Shown here: piece after piece, positions 49,936 through 62,262 of the stretch
How the letters are laid out: every line of letters starts with the position of its first letter
Position numbering within the stretch: the first letter of the stretch is position 1
Assembly: GCA_025345505.1 (NCBI GenBank)
Contig: JANVCC010000030.1
Location: 6,562,254 to 6,626,253, forward strand
DNA: 64,000 bases
Origin: Todiramphus chloris collaris
Lineage: Eukaryota > Chordata > Aves > Coraciiformes > Alcedinidae
Direction of reading: 5' to 3'
Made by a program: the position numbers and the translations under genes
Notes under the pieces: model-generated
Told to the model about the DNA's origin: nothing
Databases searched by the model: none
What the model saw: the letters and a program-made list of their open reading frames with translations, nothing else

Positions 49936-52900
49936 ACCAGACCTTTATTTCCTCCTAATGCCACGGAGCTGTGCTCAACCAGGCATTGCAGGAGCAGCGA
50001 TATCACAAAATAGCCAAAGAGCACCAAAACATTAGAAAAAAATTTCAGTTCAGAAATCACTTCCAGCCCAAGCATCAGGAGTCGATACCAAACATTTTTG
50101 GCTTCAAGAACATGTTTTGCTCCAGTTATCTCAATTTAACTCAAATAGATTTTTAAATGTGACTAGTTTGAGAAGAAATATTTGAAATCTTCCAACCATC
50201 AAGAGTCTACAAACCCCCTACCTATTACATACACTTCGTGAGAGGCTCTAGCACTCAGCAACAGCCCTTAGCTCACCGAAAGCTGTCAGAGACCAGAGTG
50301 GTCTAAAGGTACAGTTTGGTTATCATCAATGCAAAACATGACCTGTCCACCTTCCAGTTGTATTTAGCACTGCACAGAGGTAGGAACCCCCTGTTCCAGC
50401 TGTGTCAGCCACAGCAAAACTGTTGGGGAATTAATAGTTGCTCACTCTTTCCCTCCAGTCATCATTACAGGCAGAAGTTAAGTAACATATGCATCAACTC
50501 CCTTCTCCCCATTTATTATCCAGGAGAAGCAGAACTAATTAAATATCAGCCTCAAATGGCCAATTCTTTCAGCATGAGGGAGATTGTGACAAATCACATT
50601 CTCCCATTAACTTCCCATTCAGTACCAGAAGAGCTGAGTTAGAAAGCCACCAGCCCGAAGACATTTTTGCCTCCAATTTACATTTTAATGGCAGAGCAGA
50701 GGACTTATTGCTAAGTGCCAGGAGCTGATAGAGCTGTGCACATTCTGAGGGTCTAATAAACGCACTGACCCATATTTTTCACATTTTATGGGACAGTGGG
50801 GAAAAGTGCTGAAAGAGCTCGTTTGCAGCAGTGTTAATTACACTTTCTACGGAAAAGCAGAAAAACACGCCACAGAGAGCTGCTCGCAGCTCCATTTGTG
50901 GGGCAGTTTACTGTTTTGAGCAGGTAATTGCACACTGGAAGAAACCCAAGTTCTCATGACAACTGGACTACTGGGTTCTGTGGTGGTCAAGATCAGACCT
51001 TGATCTTCCTGGACCACTTACAAAAGCTTAAAGGCTATAGAGCTCTACTGGCCAAAAAAGTGCATCTGAATTTATATTTCCCATGCAATTAGGCCCTCCC
51101 AGGTCACTGTAACAAACTACAGAGTTCATAGGTAGTTCTCTTCATTCTCTCTGATCTAGCCCTGACACTCATTGCAGCTGTTGCCTAGGTGGTTTCTCCT
51201 CCTCTTATCACAGCAAGGAAAGAGGCATAGCTCCCTTTAGGGAGCCCTGTACTGCCATCCTGCTTGCCAGCTTCCAAAAGCAGAGCAGCTAGGCCATTTA
51301 AGGAACATTATCTTTCATCACACCCAGAGCCCTTCAAGCTTGTGATGAAGGAGAAAGGCTGAGGATGACATGGGTACCTGTGAAATGGTTAAGAACATGA
51401 GCTATAGAACAGACAACAGAATTGCTTAATTTAAAGCTAATGCTTCAGCAAAGGTGAAAAGAGATGGTCAAAGGAGAAGTGGGTTGATCATCTCTTCCAT
51501 GCAGCATGAGTGTCTCCACCAGAGCTCACCAGCTAACCTGGCCCTGCAGAGACCTTCCAAAACTCTAGGAACAAATCCCTCAGATTGACACTCTTGTGTC
51601 CATGGTGATTTATCAAGGCACCTCCTGAACAAGGCTGTAACTGGGACATGAGGCTTCTCAGCAGCTTCCTTACACCACTCACTGCAGTTTAGTCTGGGTC
51701 CCTCTTCAAGCCCAGTCACCGTGAATGTCCACATACTTGAAATACAGAACACTGCTGCACCAGAAGCTGATGAATCCCTGTTAATTTTATTTTGGGATCT
51801 TGAGATGGGGAAAACAACCCCTGCCCTTGGCTTTTGTGACTGAACTCAGAAAAAACCTTGTGGCAGTCCCTATAAACTAAGTTTTAGTGATGGTGATTTT
51901 CAAGGGCTGTGATTTACACACCATGGAGATACTGAGAGCTTTAAGATGATTTGTTAACAAGAATTTTTATTTGGTTTTGATACCGAAAAGCTTCCTAAGG
52001 ACACAAACTTGTAAAGTTTGTTTCTTCCCTTTCTCAAGATCTCCTGCGGTTTCAGCCGTACTTCCCACGGCTCCCAGCTGCTTGCACTCACTGAAGAGAA
52101 ACTATTCTGAACAGGCTGATAACAGTTTTATCCAGGAAGAAATGTCCTTTACAGTCATAACTGCTTCAAATCTAAATGATTACAGTTTGTTTTTATAAAT
52201 CTGTCCTCCACAACCCAAATCTTACACCTTTCAAGCCAATTTACTGGCCTGCAATATGCAACTGAATACCAAAAGGAGAAGAGGCAAAGCGAAAAAAATA
52301 ACAAATTCAGCTCACAAAGTGATTGTGTTATCCTGACATTTTATCAACTCTTTAAAATGAAAGAAACACCAAGACCGATATCTTTATTGACTAGGTTGCT
52401 GCCCTTTCAATACCAAACTGATGAACAATCATATTAAGCCGGCCACATATTTATGAATACCCTACAGCTTAATAAATCATTATGGAGCCATGAAAGTTTA
52501 CATAGATAACTAGAAATGTCAGAACAACATTACACAAGCCCCATAAAATACAGTATTAGTGATCTGAATCACATTTCAACTAAAATAAAATCCAGTGCTT
52601 GTTTTATGGCTTTGCCCTCATGGCAAACTTGAGTTTTCCAGCCCTTTCTCACTGCTTGGTGACTCAGCACAGCAAAACACTCCACAGATGTAATTCCTGC
52701 TTACTGATAATTGATTTCTCATTAGAGAGGAACAGGCTTAAGTTTAAGGTACAAAGAAAGTGCAAAGATAAAAAGGTGGGCAAGAAGCAACTATAAAGAT
52801 AGTTAAACAATACAGCAAGAAGAGATGTTTCCTCTGCCAGGGAGAAAAGATGCACCAGCAATTTCCCCACTGCCTCATGGCTCCTTTTAAGAAAGAAGCA

Positions 52901-55900
52901 AATCAGTGTTATCCCACCCAGAAGAGACACATTTACATTGATGTCTTACCAGAAGAGCGTAAGAGAAAGAAAAAACAGCTCTGTCTGGTTATCTCCTCTC
53001 CCAGACATCTACCTGGCTTCCTAAGAGAGGCAGAGCTGGACTAAGAGAGACCACACACACCAGCCCCGTTGTAAAAAAAAAAAAAAAAAACCAAAAAAAA
53101 ACATAAAAAAAACTAATTTCAGATGAGCCATGTCCCATTAAACACTTAAACTGAAAGCTGCTTGGAGCAGGAATGGAAGTCTTAACCATTTATATTACCT
53201 GGGAGGGTCTGACAAAAAAAAATTAACCATGTTTCACACAGTATCCACCAGAAACACAGGAAGGGAAACCAAAATATTGGTGTATCCTGGAAATCCCACG
53301 ATACACCCTGCCCCTCCCACGCCCAGCTGTTATACTGTAATCTCCAGTAAGGAGCACTGATCTTTAGGGAAAAACCTCTGGTCTTCATCCAAATGAAGCC
53401 AAGCTTTTCAGAAGCCCTAGTTGGGGGTGGGGAGTCGGTTTCTCCTAGAAGCAGCAGCAGCCCAGGGCTTGCTGGGCTGCTCTCACACACAGACACAAAC
53501 TCTGTACTAAATAATGCAGAACAAGAATTAGGGCTTTTCTCTGAAACTGTGCCTGGACAAGTCAAATATTTCACCAAGAAACACACCTCTGGAAGCTGAT
53601 CTGCTACCAGAACATTGCAATTACAGCCAAAAACCTGTTCCAAAAAACCTACCTGGAAAAAGGGACAGGAAGAGGTAGGGAGACATAATTGCAACAGTGC
53701 TAGATATTTTGGTCAAGTTGTAAGAGGGAGTTAGATGTGCTTGGTTGCTACAAACACAACTCCCGCTGGGGAGGACAGAGGAGATGGCAACGGACTAGCA
53801 AGGATCCAAGAGTAAATATATTTTGTAGTCCTTGCTATCAGTGAATATGCACACATAAAACTGAATTTGTCATCTCTTCAGATAATACTACACTTTTCCC
53901 TGGTATTAATCCTGACCCTATAGGAGCCCTTTGTTCGTATGGATTATTCCCAGCAACACCAAGGACACTGAAACAAGCCAGTCTGGCCACAACTAACCTG
54001 GAAGGGATTTGATGCTCAGCTCCATATTTCCATTTGCTGAGCAGAGGTCACCAGAGCCCTCAATGCTGCCCATGCCTCCAACTTCCTTCTCCTTCCTCAC
54101 ACTGCTTTACTAGGACACAACCGAAATCTGAAGGCATTTACAAAACACCCGGCCCAGTTAACCACGTCTCCCTTAAACACACTGTGCTGCAGCGCGTAAC
54201 CAAAGTCATCAGCATCAGCCCATTGACTTCAGGCAAAACCAAGCCACGGGTTCCCCCAAAAACTCATTGCTCCTGTGATCTGCTCTCTTCCAGAACACAT
54301 AGCTCCAGACCCCACAGGGATGCAAGTCTCTGTAACCTCACTGAAGCAAATCAAATGCATCAGGGGCAACAGAGACCACTGCCTTGTTTACATCCAGAAA
54401 ATCCAAAGCAATAAGGACAGAGCTAGTGTATTTCAAAAAGTAATGCATATGTGTATGTATTTTTTTTTTTCAAAAAAGACATTCCAACCTCTTTTCCTGT
54501 TCTCTGCCTCTCCCACTACCTTTGCACCTTTAGATCAGATTGACTATTTTCTTCCACTTCACACGAAAAGTATATTTATAAATTAACTACACAGCCATAG
54601 GGCTTCTAGAGGTCAGGTGTGTCTACAGAAAATTCAAGGATTCCATTCTAGGACAACTTATTCCCCCTTTTTTTATTTGAATCAAATTCTGGAGAGTCTC
54701 AAACTTAAAACAGATGGATTTGGCAAAACACAACTGGAAGTGCGAAAGTTTAGAAACAAAGTCTAAAGCAAAGCCAGGGCCCCTTCTACCAACCTCAATT
54801 TTATCTTATTGAAACAAGAGATTCAGGGATTTTCCTCAAATGTGATGACCAAAGAACAAAGCATGAAAGTTCTAGCTGCAGCCAGCAGAACTTCACCCAG
54901 AAAGCTTTTTTATCAAGACAAAAAAAAACCCAACAACTCTGCTCAAAAAAATAATTCATTTACAAAATAATTTAGTCATCATATAATGTGGTACTTGGCA
55001 ATTCTGAAACAGTTTCAAGTAATATTTCTGTAACTCCAGCCTCAGAGGGACAGCTTCATAGACAGGGCACATAAAACGGTGACAGGGCTCTTACTGTGAA
55101 TAAATAATGGTGGCTATATCTAGAAAACAACACCAGCCTACACACTGCTTGATAAATAACCCCCATTACGAAGCTGCAGCTTTTTACAAGCATAGTGGAT
55201 AACTAGCAGTGATAACACAGTAATCTATTATAATTCACACTGAAAAGTGGGTTTTCTCCTTCTCAAGAGAGAAAGTCTTTCAGCAGCCAAGCAAAGGAAG
55301 CAAAACTAGAAGTCTCTGAAAAGGCAAAAAATATTTCAGCTAAAATACCTGAATTGAGATCATCATATTGTATTTTCAAGTCTCCTAAAAATTCCTACCC
55401 TCGAGTCAACATGCCTTCACTGAAACACATCCATTTTGACCTAAACCAGTCTATAACAGCAAACACTTGCTTACCTGACTTCTGCCTGGGACACAGCAGA
55501 TTAATCTAGGAGGGCTAGAGCCAAATCTCACCAAAAACATCTGAACCATCCACAAAGCAAAAACCACCAACAACTGGCCTCTGCTCCTATTTATAGAGGA
55601 AGCATCCTCAGGCTTTGCAGGTGGGCTTCATCCTGGGGCAAACTCAGCTCAGCTGCTGAGAAAGATGAGACACCTGAAAGCAAGTGGAGGCCCTCAGGAG
55701 CATAGAGCATCTGCAAAGTCACAAACCAGGAGCAAGGAGCACAGGGAGACCCAAGCTATCGGTGAAGGACAGTGCTTCTGATGTTCCCCTGGATAAACCC
55801 CAGAGCTCTCCTAACAGAACTATGAAAATAAGTGTTAATATTGTGGCATCTGTGTAACAGCTGAGACAGGTATGGAAAGGCATGAAAAATACCAGAAGAG

Positions 55901-58900
55901 AGATGGTGTCCCCTGGGAATCAGAACAGCTTTGTAAGCTCCTTAGAGCTGATTGCAGTGTGATTTGTGCCAGGCAACAGTGAGTTCAGCACTGCTCTGAC
56001 ACCACTCCAGGTACTTTATTTACCTTGAGATGAAAGCGATGGCCTAAAGTAAAGCTGTATCAGATAAGGGTTTTATCAAAGTATCAAGGATGACTTTCTT
56101 TCCCACTAGCATACTCTGTTTTCTGAGACTAGAAAGAGCGCTTGCAGCAAGGAGCCGTGGCTTCTCAGGATCCATCCATCTGATGTCCCTCACTCTCCCC
56201 TGGTTTCATACAGAGAACTTAGCTGCCTAACTCAGGGCTCCAGTAAGTCTTTGCTAGCAAGGCACCCAAATCATTCTGTAGATTTAGCCCCCAACATCCT
56301 AAATAAAGAAGCAGACGCTTTTTATGGCCTTATGTAGTCTTGGAATAATTTTTCTTAGTTCTTTAAAACAGCTGCTCTTCTAGTTAGTATAGCAAGCATT
56401 TATTTTCTCTTATACCAGTGTCATAAGCTGCTTCATTGCAGCACAGACAGGAGACAGTCTGACAAAATAAATCTGTGCTAAGTAGAAGTGAAATGGAAGA
56501 AATATTTGGGCATTTTTTGGTAGGGCTACATAATGAGACAAAGCACATCCTCAATCAATCCATTCACTGTTGGTTATGAAAAAGGAGGAGAGACACCTAA
56601 AAATTAGGACTTATTTTTTTTACACATCAGTTACACGTTGTTGCAGCAGAATGCTTCACCACAGCAGCAAGATTGCAAATGCCATTGCAAAAGGAAAAAT
56701 GAATGACCTTTTTATGACTTGGATTAAAGTTCTTTAGCCAAATGGTCTCAGCAATGCTACCCGGAAGCAGGCAGGAAAGGGTAAAGCTCAGGCTGCAGCT
56801 GGCAAGAGCCAAGACCATGTCACACCCAGCTGGGCAGCAGCTCTGCCCATCTCCTTCACTCCAGCCCTCCTGCAGATCTTCTGTGTTTAAAGCTCTGAAA
56901 TCCTTTGAGCAGGGAGTTTTCATATGGCTTTTTTAATACAGAAAATGTCTAGCGAGGCACCAGCCCTGTGAAGCTCTGCTGGTAAGAAGAGGAGTGTACA
57001 TTTGCTTGTGCTGAAAATTTCAACTCATTGGGGGTGAGCTCAGCTGTGGACTGATCTGATTAAAAGTACCTGGTGAACAAACAACACATGGTTTGGCCAA
57101 GATATCGAAGGAAATAAAATAATGTAAAGAAACAGTATTTTCCAGGCATTCTTGTTAATCCAGTATGATGTTAGATAATGGTAACTCTCTCTTCTACAAA
57201 GATCCATATTTATCCAAACCATCTCTCACTGGGCTTCGCACACTTGACTTTGCAAGATACTTGTTTAACGTATTTTAATGACTTAAAAAATAAAAATCGG
57301 CTTTCAAAATAGATATCAACACTTTCAATTAAACTAAAAGTACCACTTGCACAGCTATAGACTTTAAGAAACACGTGAATATGAAGGAGCTGTGTGTTTT
57401 TTCAGTAGCTTGTACACCTGCTTCTTGCCCTCCCAGTCAGGGTTTCAGACAGAAATCCCTTCCACCAGTATTTGGTTAATGATGAAGTATGTCCTTAGCA
57501 CAGGAACCAGCAAATGACCATTGTGGCCCTCACGTATCTGCTACAGGGGTTTAGAAATAAGTGAGGTTGGGTCATTCCCCAGGATCTGAGTCCAGACCTG
57601 AATGGTTTCCAGCTGCTCCTTTTCACCCGCTCTCAGAGCACCTTTGCAGGATTTAGGCAGCTCAAAGTCTCCTCATCTGGCTGCCCCCTCCCTGGGTATA
57701 TTTTACACAGAGATTTTTTCCGAAGGAAGGAGAAATGTGTTCTTCCAATTTGTACAGTCTTGCCAGCTCCTCCTTTCTCTAGAGGACCAGGCAATTAATT
57801 TATGGGGAGGATTAGGTCTGAGCTGATTCTTGAGAGGTACTGAATTCTTGCATTGCTTCCTCAAGAGCATTTGTAGAGGTTACTTAGTGTAAGAAACTTC
57901 AGCAAGAGATGAGAAACTCACTAGTCAGATGTCCACATACCACCATCTGCCACAGGAGCCGTATGTGAAGCAGCAGGAAGGCACAACAAAAGAATTGACG
58001 GTGTTGTGACAGCAAGAATCCAAAATTATTATTACAACTTCTTGGTTCTCCTCAATAATTAACAGTTGTCAGAGAATTTGTAAATGGAAATCTGCACCTT
58101 TTATATCCTTAGTACTCTGGATTTGTAGCAACTGTGTAGGAATTAATTCAGATTAGTTAAGCACCAACTTTTTGACAAAGCCAGAACATGTCACATTTGA
58201 ATTGTTTATATTGGAAAAGGGCTGCAAAGGTGATGAGTTGAGGGACCCTTTACTTCTACCGCACAGACAGGATCAGCCTCTCAAAATTGCCTTGGTTTTA
58301 TCTTCAAATTTAACAGCAGTTCTCTGCTCTTTATGTTCTCACAGGATAAAAAAGTGTCTCAGGAACTCTTCATCTTGGTGCCATGTAAAAAGACAACATC
58401 AGGGCCATGATTTATGATGGTATTTAAATATGGTATGGAAAGCACCATCATGACAATTTAAGCAAGGAAACCAAGACCAATGGGAACAGGAGCCTAATTC
58501 ACCCTGTCTGCAGTGGGGTCAGACCCAGCATTTATCAAATTATGGGGAAAACGTCCCAGGCTTGTGACTGCTTGAGAAGACAAGTACATCCCAGTGCCAC
58601 TGAGGGCTAACTATGGGACTTGAGTTTTATTCCTAAAAATAAAGAGTGATTGGAAGAATCTTGTGTGCCATAGTCAGTACGCCAAAGTAAAGTCACTACA
58701 ATGAGAGAAGGTGCATTAATAAGGAAATACATCCAATCTGACAGCCACAGATTATTTAATGCCATACTTTTATTCCTCCTCCTCCTCCCTGCAGCTGAGG
58801 GCTGATCCTGCAGCATCATCTGAATCAGCAGCTCAGAAACAGAGGGGGGTTCTGAGTAGCCTAGTAAGGTGGGTTATGCGTCTCGTAGTTACTTCTGAAA

Positions 58901-59332
58901 GTCTGAGATATATTTTTGCCTAAGGAAAATAGTAAGGGGTTTTTTTACACTGATCACATGGCTCTAATACTCTTTTAGAAAAACCTTTATATAATTCATG
59001 ACCAAGTCTAAAGGACTAGATAATAATGATTCAATGATAAAACAACTGTAAATCTTTTCATGTGATTTCAAGAAACCTACTGCTCATGTTCATGTCTCAG
59101 CGAAATCTATAAATCCAACTCTGTAATCTTTACCAAAACCAATGGTTATCAGATTTCCAGAGGAGTTTTGACCATGCAAGGACTGCAGGAGCTGGTCCAG
59201 TTAAAACTGCAATAAGACAACAAATTTTGTTACATAATTTGAATAAGCTAGTTACAAACCTGAAGTCTGCAATGTGAAATCCCCTCCCCGTGCCAGTCCT
59301 GCTTGCATTTGGACAGTGTTTTCTCTTAGCCA
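49936..59332. other. Long non-coding stretch
   Basis: About 9.4 kb without a recognised gene or clear transposon. Low-complexity A runs occur at 53073-53110 and a T run at 54463-54473. The largest frame (53182-53694 minus, 170 codons) overlaps a plus-strand frame and shows no recognisable domain or splice support. Repeat-free blocks at about 50640-50940 and 52370-52520 could be conserved non-coding elements. Confidence 0.45.
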
Positions 59333-59672
59333 TCACCTAACTGTGCAAAGAACGTCCAGCTTCTTGGGGCTGCTAGTTACAACTAATCCATATATTGCAG
59401 TAATCGGCTGTGTCAAGTGTGTAGTTCTCAAAGGGGAATAGTGTGGTGGCCCCTTGGGTAACTCGCTTCTGCCTGGCACTGCCAGGAATGGGCTTTTCCC
59501 CACGAGAGGGGTGAGGGGGGTGTGAGGCACCACTGCACACGGGAGGCTTTGCAAGGGCTTCGTGTTTGTGTACTTCATATCTGGGGTCGCCTTCACTCCC
59601 ACGTACAAGGCGGCAATAACCAGCATCACAAACACCAAAACGGGCCCCGGGGAGCTCCACGTGTTGGCAGCC
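59333..59672 (-). CDS. Candidate coding exon with one predicted membrane segment, gene unrecognised
   Basis: Seen: a very good acceptor on the minus strand (CATCTTTTCCTAG) opens an interval that is locally GC-rich and keeps many CpGs, unlike its AT-rich surroundings. One frame reads ANTWSSPGPVLVFVMLVIAA and continues LYVGVKATPDMKYTNTKPLQ, so it has a hydrophobic helix of about 16-18 residues followed by a polar stretch. Third codon positions in its first 45 or so codons are mostly G or C, which supports this frame. It enters with an incomplete codon (last base of a split codon) and stays open to a TGA at 59333. A second frame is also open to 59373, which is a warning. Inference: an exon of a single-pass (possibly type II Golgi or plasma membrane) protein on the minus strand, downstream of the 62-63 kb CpG island. 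I do not recognise the family. The right coding end is unknown because an internal donor may end the exon earlier. Confidence 0.4.
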
Positions 59673-60292
59673 CTAGGAAAAGATGATAATAAATTGCTGC
59701 ACAACACCCTTTGTTTTCACATGGTCCCCACAAAGCCAGAGGGTCTGCATGAGAAGTGTCAGGCACACACAGGCATCTGCCTGGAGGGTTACGGAGCCCT
59801 CACTTCTGATAGGCAAAGTAAAGCAAAGTCAGCAGAACTTCCTGCCTGCTCACCCCTACTGACCATCACCCTGCAGAGCCCTGGCTGTGCAGCTCCTCCT
59901 GGAAGCTGAGAAGTGCTCCCAAGAGTATCAACGGAAGTTCAAGGGACTGACTGAGAGTTACACGATCAATGGGACACAGGATGCCTCTGTTCCCAGTGCA
60001 GGATTAGGATAAATCGGTATAATGACTTCAGAGTCCAACACAACTGCACATTATAAAACGCTTTGCTCTAAAAGACTAAATGGAAACAGAATGAAACATC
60101 AAGTATTCCAAAAGTTTTATATTGATTTTTTCACTTTGTTACTGATTTTCTGGACTTGCGTATTCTTTTTGTGCAAACTTTCAGGTCCATTCTTTTTTAT
60201 TTTTAAAGTGTTGATTTCCCTGAGTCAGGAAGAAAGAACAAAGTAAGAAGCACACATTTTTTCCTATAGGAGAGAAGACACCTCTCAGATAC
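59673..60292. other. Intron-like spacer
   Basis: AT-rich sequence between two minus-strand exon candidates. If both are real and joined, this is the intron. It begins on the minus strand with GTATCTGAG and ends with TTTTCCTAG, a valid GT-AG pair. Confidence 0.3.
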
Positions 60293-60440
60293 CTTGTCAT
60301 AGAAAGCATTTTGTTTCATTTTTAAACCAGTGCAATGACCCATAACTCCAAACGGAACAGACTCACTTTCTTGCTGAAGCTGTAACCCAAACTCCTTTAG
60401 CAGATCATTACATGAAAATGTCACCATGTTGTAACTACAA
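60293..60440 (-). CDS. Weak candidate exon with a well-placed ATG, gene unrecognised
   Basis: Seen: on the minus strand an acceptor-like 'GTTCAACTTTCCAG' is followed after 13 bases by an ATG in a strong Kozak context (AACATGG). The frame then runs open, starting MVTFSCNDLLKEFGLQLQQE, to a donor-like GACAAG followed by GTATCT. A second possible donor, GAAA followed by GTGAGT, lies inside. The peptide looks globular. Joining the outer donor (phase 0) to the 59,672 acceptor selects the other frame of that exon, not the membrane-segment frame, so the two candidates do not agree simply. This could be a first coding exon of a gene starting at the CpG island, an untranslated exon, or chance. Confidence 0.22.
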
Positions 60441-61899
60441 CTGGAAAGTTGAACTTCAGCCTTTGTTTCTTGTGCCTCTGTTGTGCACTCTCAGACAGGC
60501 CCTGCGTGGCACAAAACTTCCATGACAGCAGCCCTATCTCAGGGTTCACAGCCCTAACTGAGTTTCCAAGGTCAACATAGTACAGAGCATGGTCCCAAAC
60601 AGCTACTGAACTAAATCTTGATGTTCTATGCCCATGGAGGCAATTCATTCATGAAACACCACAGCAGTTTCTCAATGAATTTAAAAATGGTTTTAAACCT
60701 AATCTGAAAACTAAAGTTTTTTATAAACCCGTACAGCCAACAAGGCAGCTGTCCCCTAGTGACTGCTCACAAACAACAGGATCTGCTGAGGCTCCCAAAT
60801 CCCCAGGAGGATTATTTTTCATTTCAGGTGAAAACTGCTCCTTCCCGGATTCTAGAGATTATTTTACCTTCCACCTCCAACCCAATACATCCATGTTTCT
60901 GAAAATACTTTTTTCAGCAATGAAAGGTGAACAGTTTTAGCCTCAGAGGAAGGACTCCTACATAAACAGAATCTGATTTACAGAAATTTCATTTACTGGT
61001 TGTTTCTGAAACCTGCAGTTCCATTCACAGACAGATGCTCTCTCTTTAAGCCTCCTGTTCTGTCTTCACCACTTTTATGGTATTTCAAAGATATATTCAA
61101 GCATGGACTACACTACAACCATGAACTACATATCATAAGCTTTCTAGATCATTTCTAGTTGAATTACTGCTGTGTTCAAGAAGAGAGAATAGATGGGTAT
61201 GAGGAAGTCTAGGAGCTTGTTCACAGGTTAGGTGAAATTGTAACTATGATGAATACCATTTCTTAAAACAAAAAGAGATTGTCTAAAGCCAACCAATTAA
61301 GGGTTCCCCCCCCCCCTTTTTTTTTTTATTTTTACTAACTGTGACGATAGGAGTCATACCCCCTCCTATGTTATCAGGATGGGTCTGGGAAGAGTTCTAT
61401 TAGAGTTGCATCATCCAGGGAGAATGCTACATCTCCCTAAGAGGTTTACCTTATTTTAAACTGTAACTATCTCATATATTTTGTGTTAGAAATGGAAAAC
61501 ACAATTTGACCGTGAGGATAATTAACTAAAGCCACGGTACATCCTCCATCAGGTCAGAGTTTGCAGTGTGCGGGCACCACTGACCCTAACAGAGTTTAGA
61601 GCTGTCATGCCAGATTCGCTTCGAGAATCACATGCAAGATTCACTAAGATGCAGTTTCTGGCTGGCTTATGTAAGAGGTCACAGACTGTCTGGACTCAAA
61701 TAGCTCTGTGACTGCTTGAACAAAGTGACCCTGCTATTCTCTGTTGCGGTTCCATGGCATCAGATCAGAAAATGTCCATTTCATACTCATAAGTGAGATA
61801 AGAAGAAAATAAAAATGTCTAAGCATCTTAGTGTACCGGGGCTGACCCTGCGCCAGGCACTGCCCTGTGAGGAGGTGGACGCATTTAAAACACGGAGGG
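60441..61899. other. Non-coding flank of the CpG island
   Basis: AT-rich sequence leading up to the island. It contains a C11/T-run junction at 61306-61327. The open reading at 61734-61870 on the minus strand encodes a hydrophobic start (MLRHFYFLLISLMSMK) but has no convincing splice context, so I do not call it. Confidence 0.45.
61306..61333. repeat. Poly-C to poly-T junction
   Basis: Eleven C are followed directly by eleven T and then ATTTTT. This is a pure pyrimidine strand of more than 20 bases, with length likely to be variable and error-prone. Confidence 0.85.
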
Positions 61900-62067
61900 C
61901 CTGCGAGCCTTGGGGAGGGAGATGTGAAGCGCACCCAGGTCACCGTCCCGCACCACGCCTTCCCACGGAGGGATCCGAGCAGGCACGGGCACCTTTCCAC
62001 CGAACGCCGCGGGGTCCCCACAGGGCCCCGTCTCGGCGGCGAGAGGATCCCGCGTCGTGCCGCCACC

Positions 62068-62138
62068 GAGAGCCGGGGCCGAGAGCCAAGAGCCGGGGCC
62101 GAGAGCCGGGGCCGAGAGCCAAGAGCCAAGAGCCGGGG
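62068..62138. repeat. GC-rich minisatellite in the CpG island
   Basis: Irregular tandem copies of GAGAGCCGGGGCC alternate with GAGAGCCAA or GAGCCAA units. GAGCC occurs at nearly every step, and four GGGG tracts are present on the plus strand. The unit order is not strictly periodic, which suggests repeated slippage. Confidence 0.85.
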
Positions 62139-62149
62139 CGGCGCAGCGC

Positions 62150-62240
62150 GGCGGGCTGACGTCAGGACGGGGCTGGCGCTGCCCGCTGCGGAGCGGGGCG
62201 GCGGCGGGAGCGGGGCCGGCAGCGGCAGCGGCAGCGGCAG
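62150..62240 (+). other. Possible first exon (untranslated) ending in a donor
   Basis: The run of GGCAGC repeats at 62218-62240 ends CGGCAG and is followed by GTAGGGGCGG, a good splice donor on the plus strand. This fits the 3' end of a non-coding first exon of a gene running right, out of the window. The start is a guess. An equally plausible minus-strand donor lies near 63161, so the direction of the main transcript is open. Confidence 0.35.
62157..62164. promoter_or_regulatory. Full cAMP-response element (CRE)
   Basis: TGACGTCA is a perfect 8-base palindrome inside the CpG island, the consensus for CREB/ATF family binding. CREs in CpG-island promoters usually lie within a few hundred bases of the start site, so this supports promoter function. 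Binding itself is not shown. Confidence 0.75.
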
Positions 62241-62262
62241 GTAGGGGCGGCGGTGCCCGGCC

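Larger units (their letters stand above)
61900..62262. promoter_or_regulatory. CpG island, left part (promoter)
   Basis: The base composition changes abruptly from AT-rich to very GC-rich with dense CpG, as at vertebrate housekeeping-type promoters. The part contains a perfect CRE at 62157-62164, GC-box-like GGGGCGG motifs near 62135-62141 and 62194-62200, a minisatellite at 62068-62138 and a plus-strand splice donor at 62241. No TATA box was seen. Long frames across it (for example 475 codons minus through the gap) come from low stop-codon frequency in GC-rich DNA and from the Ns, and are not genes. Confidence 0.85.

Noticed and set aside
53182..53694. 170-codon minus-strand frame, the longest outside the CpG island
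   Set aside because: No recognisable domain, no convincing splice sites and an overlapping plus-strand frame. Its length alone is not enough in 64 kb.
61734..61827. Signal-peptide-like minus-strand start (MLRHFYFLLISLMSMK) at the edge of the CpG island
   Set aside because: The frame ends soon after, no strong donor precedes the stop, and no following exon in phase was identified.
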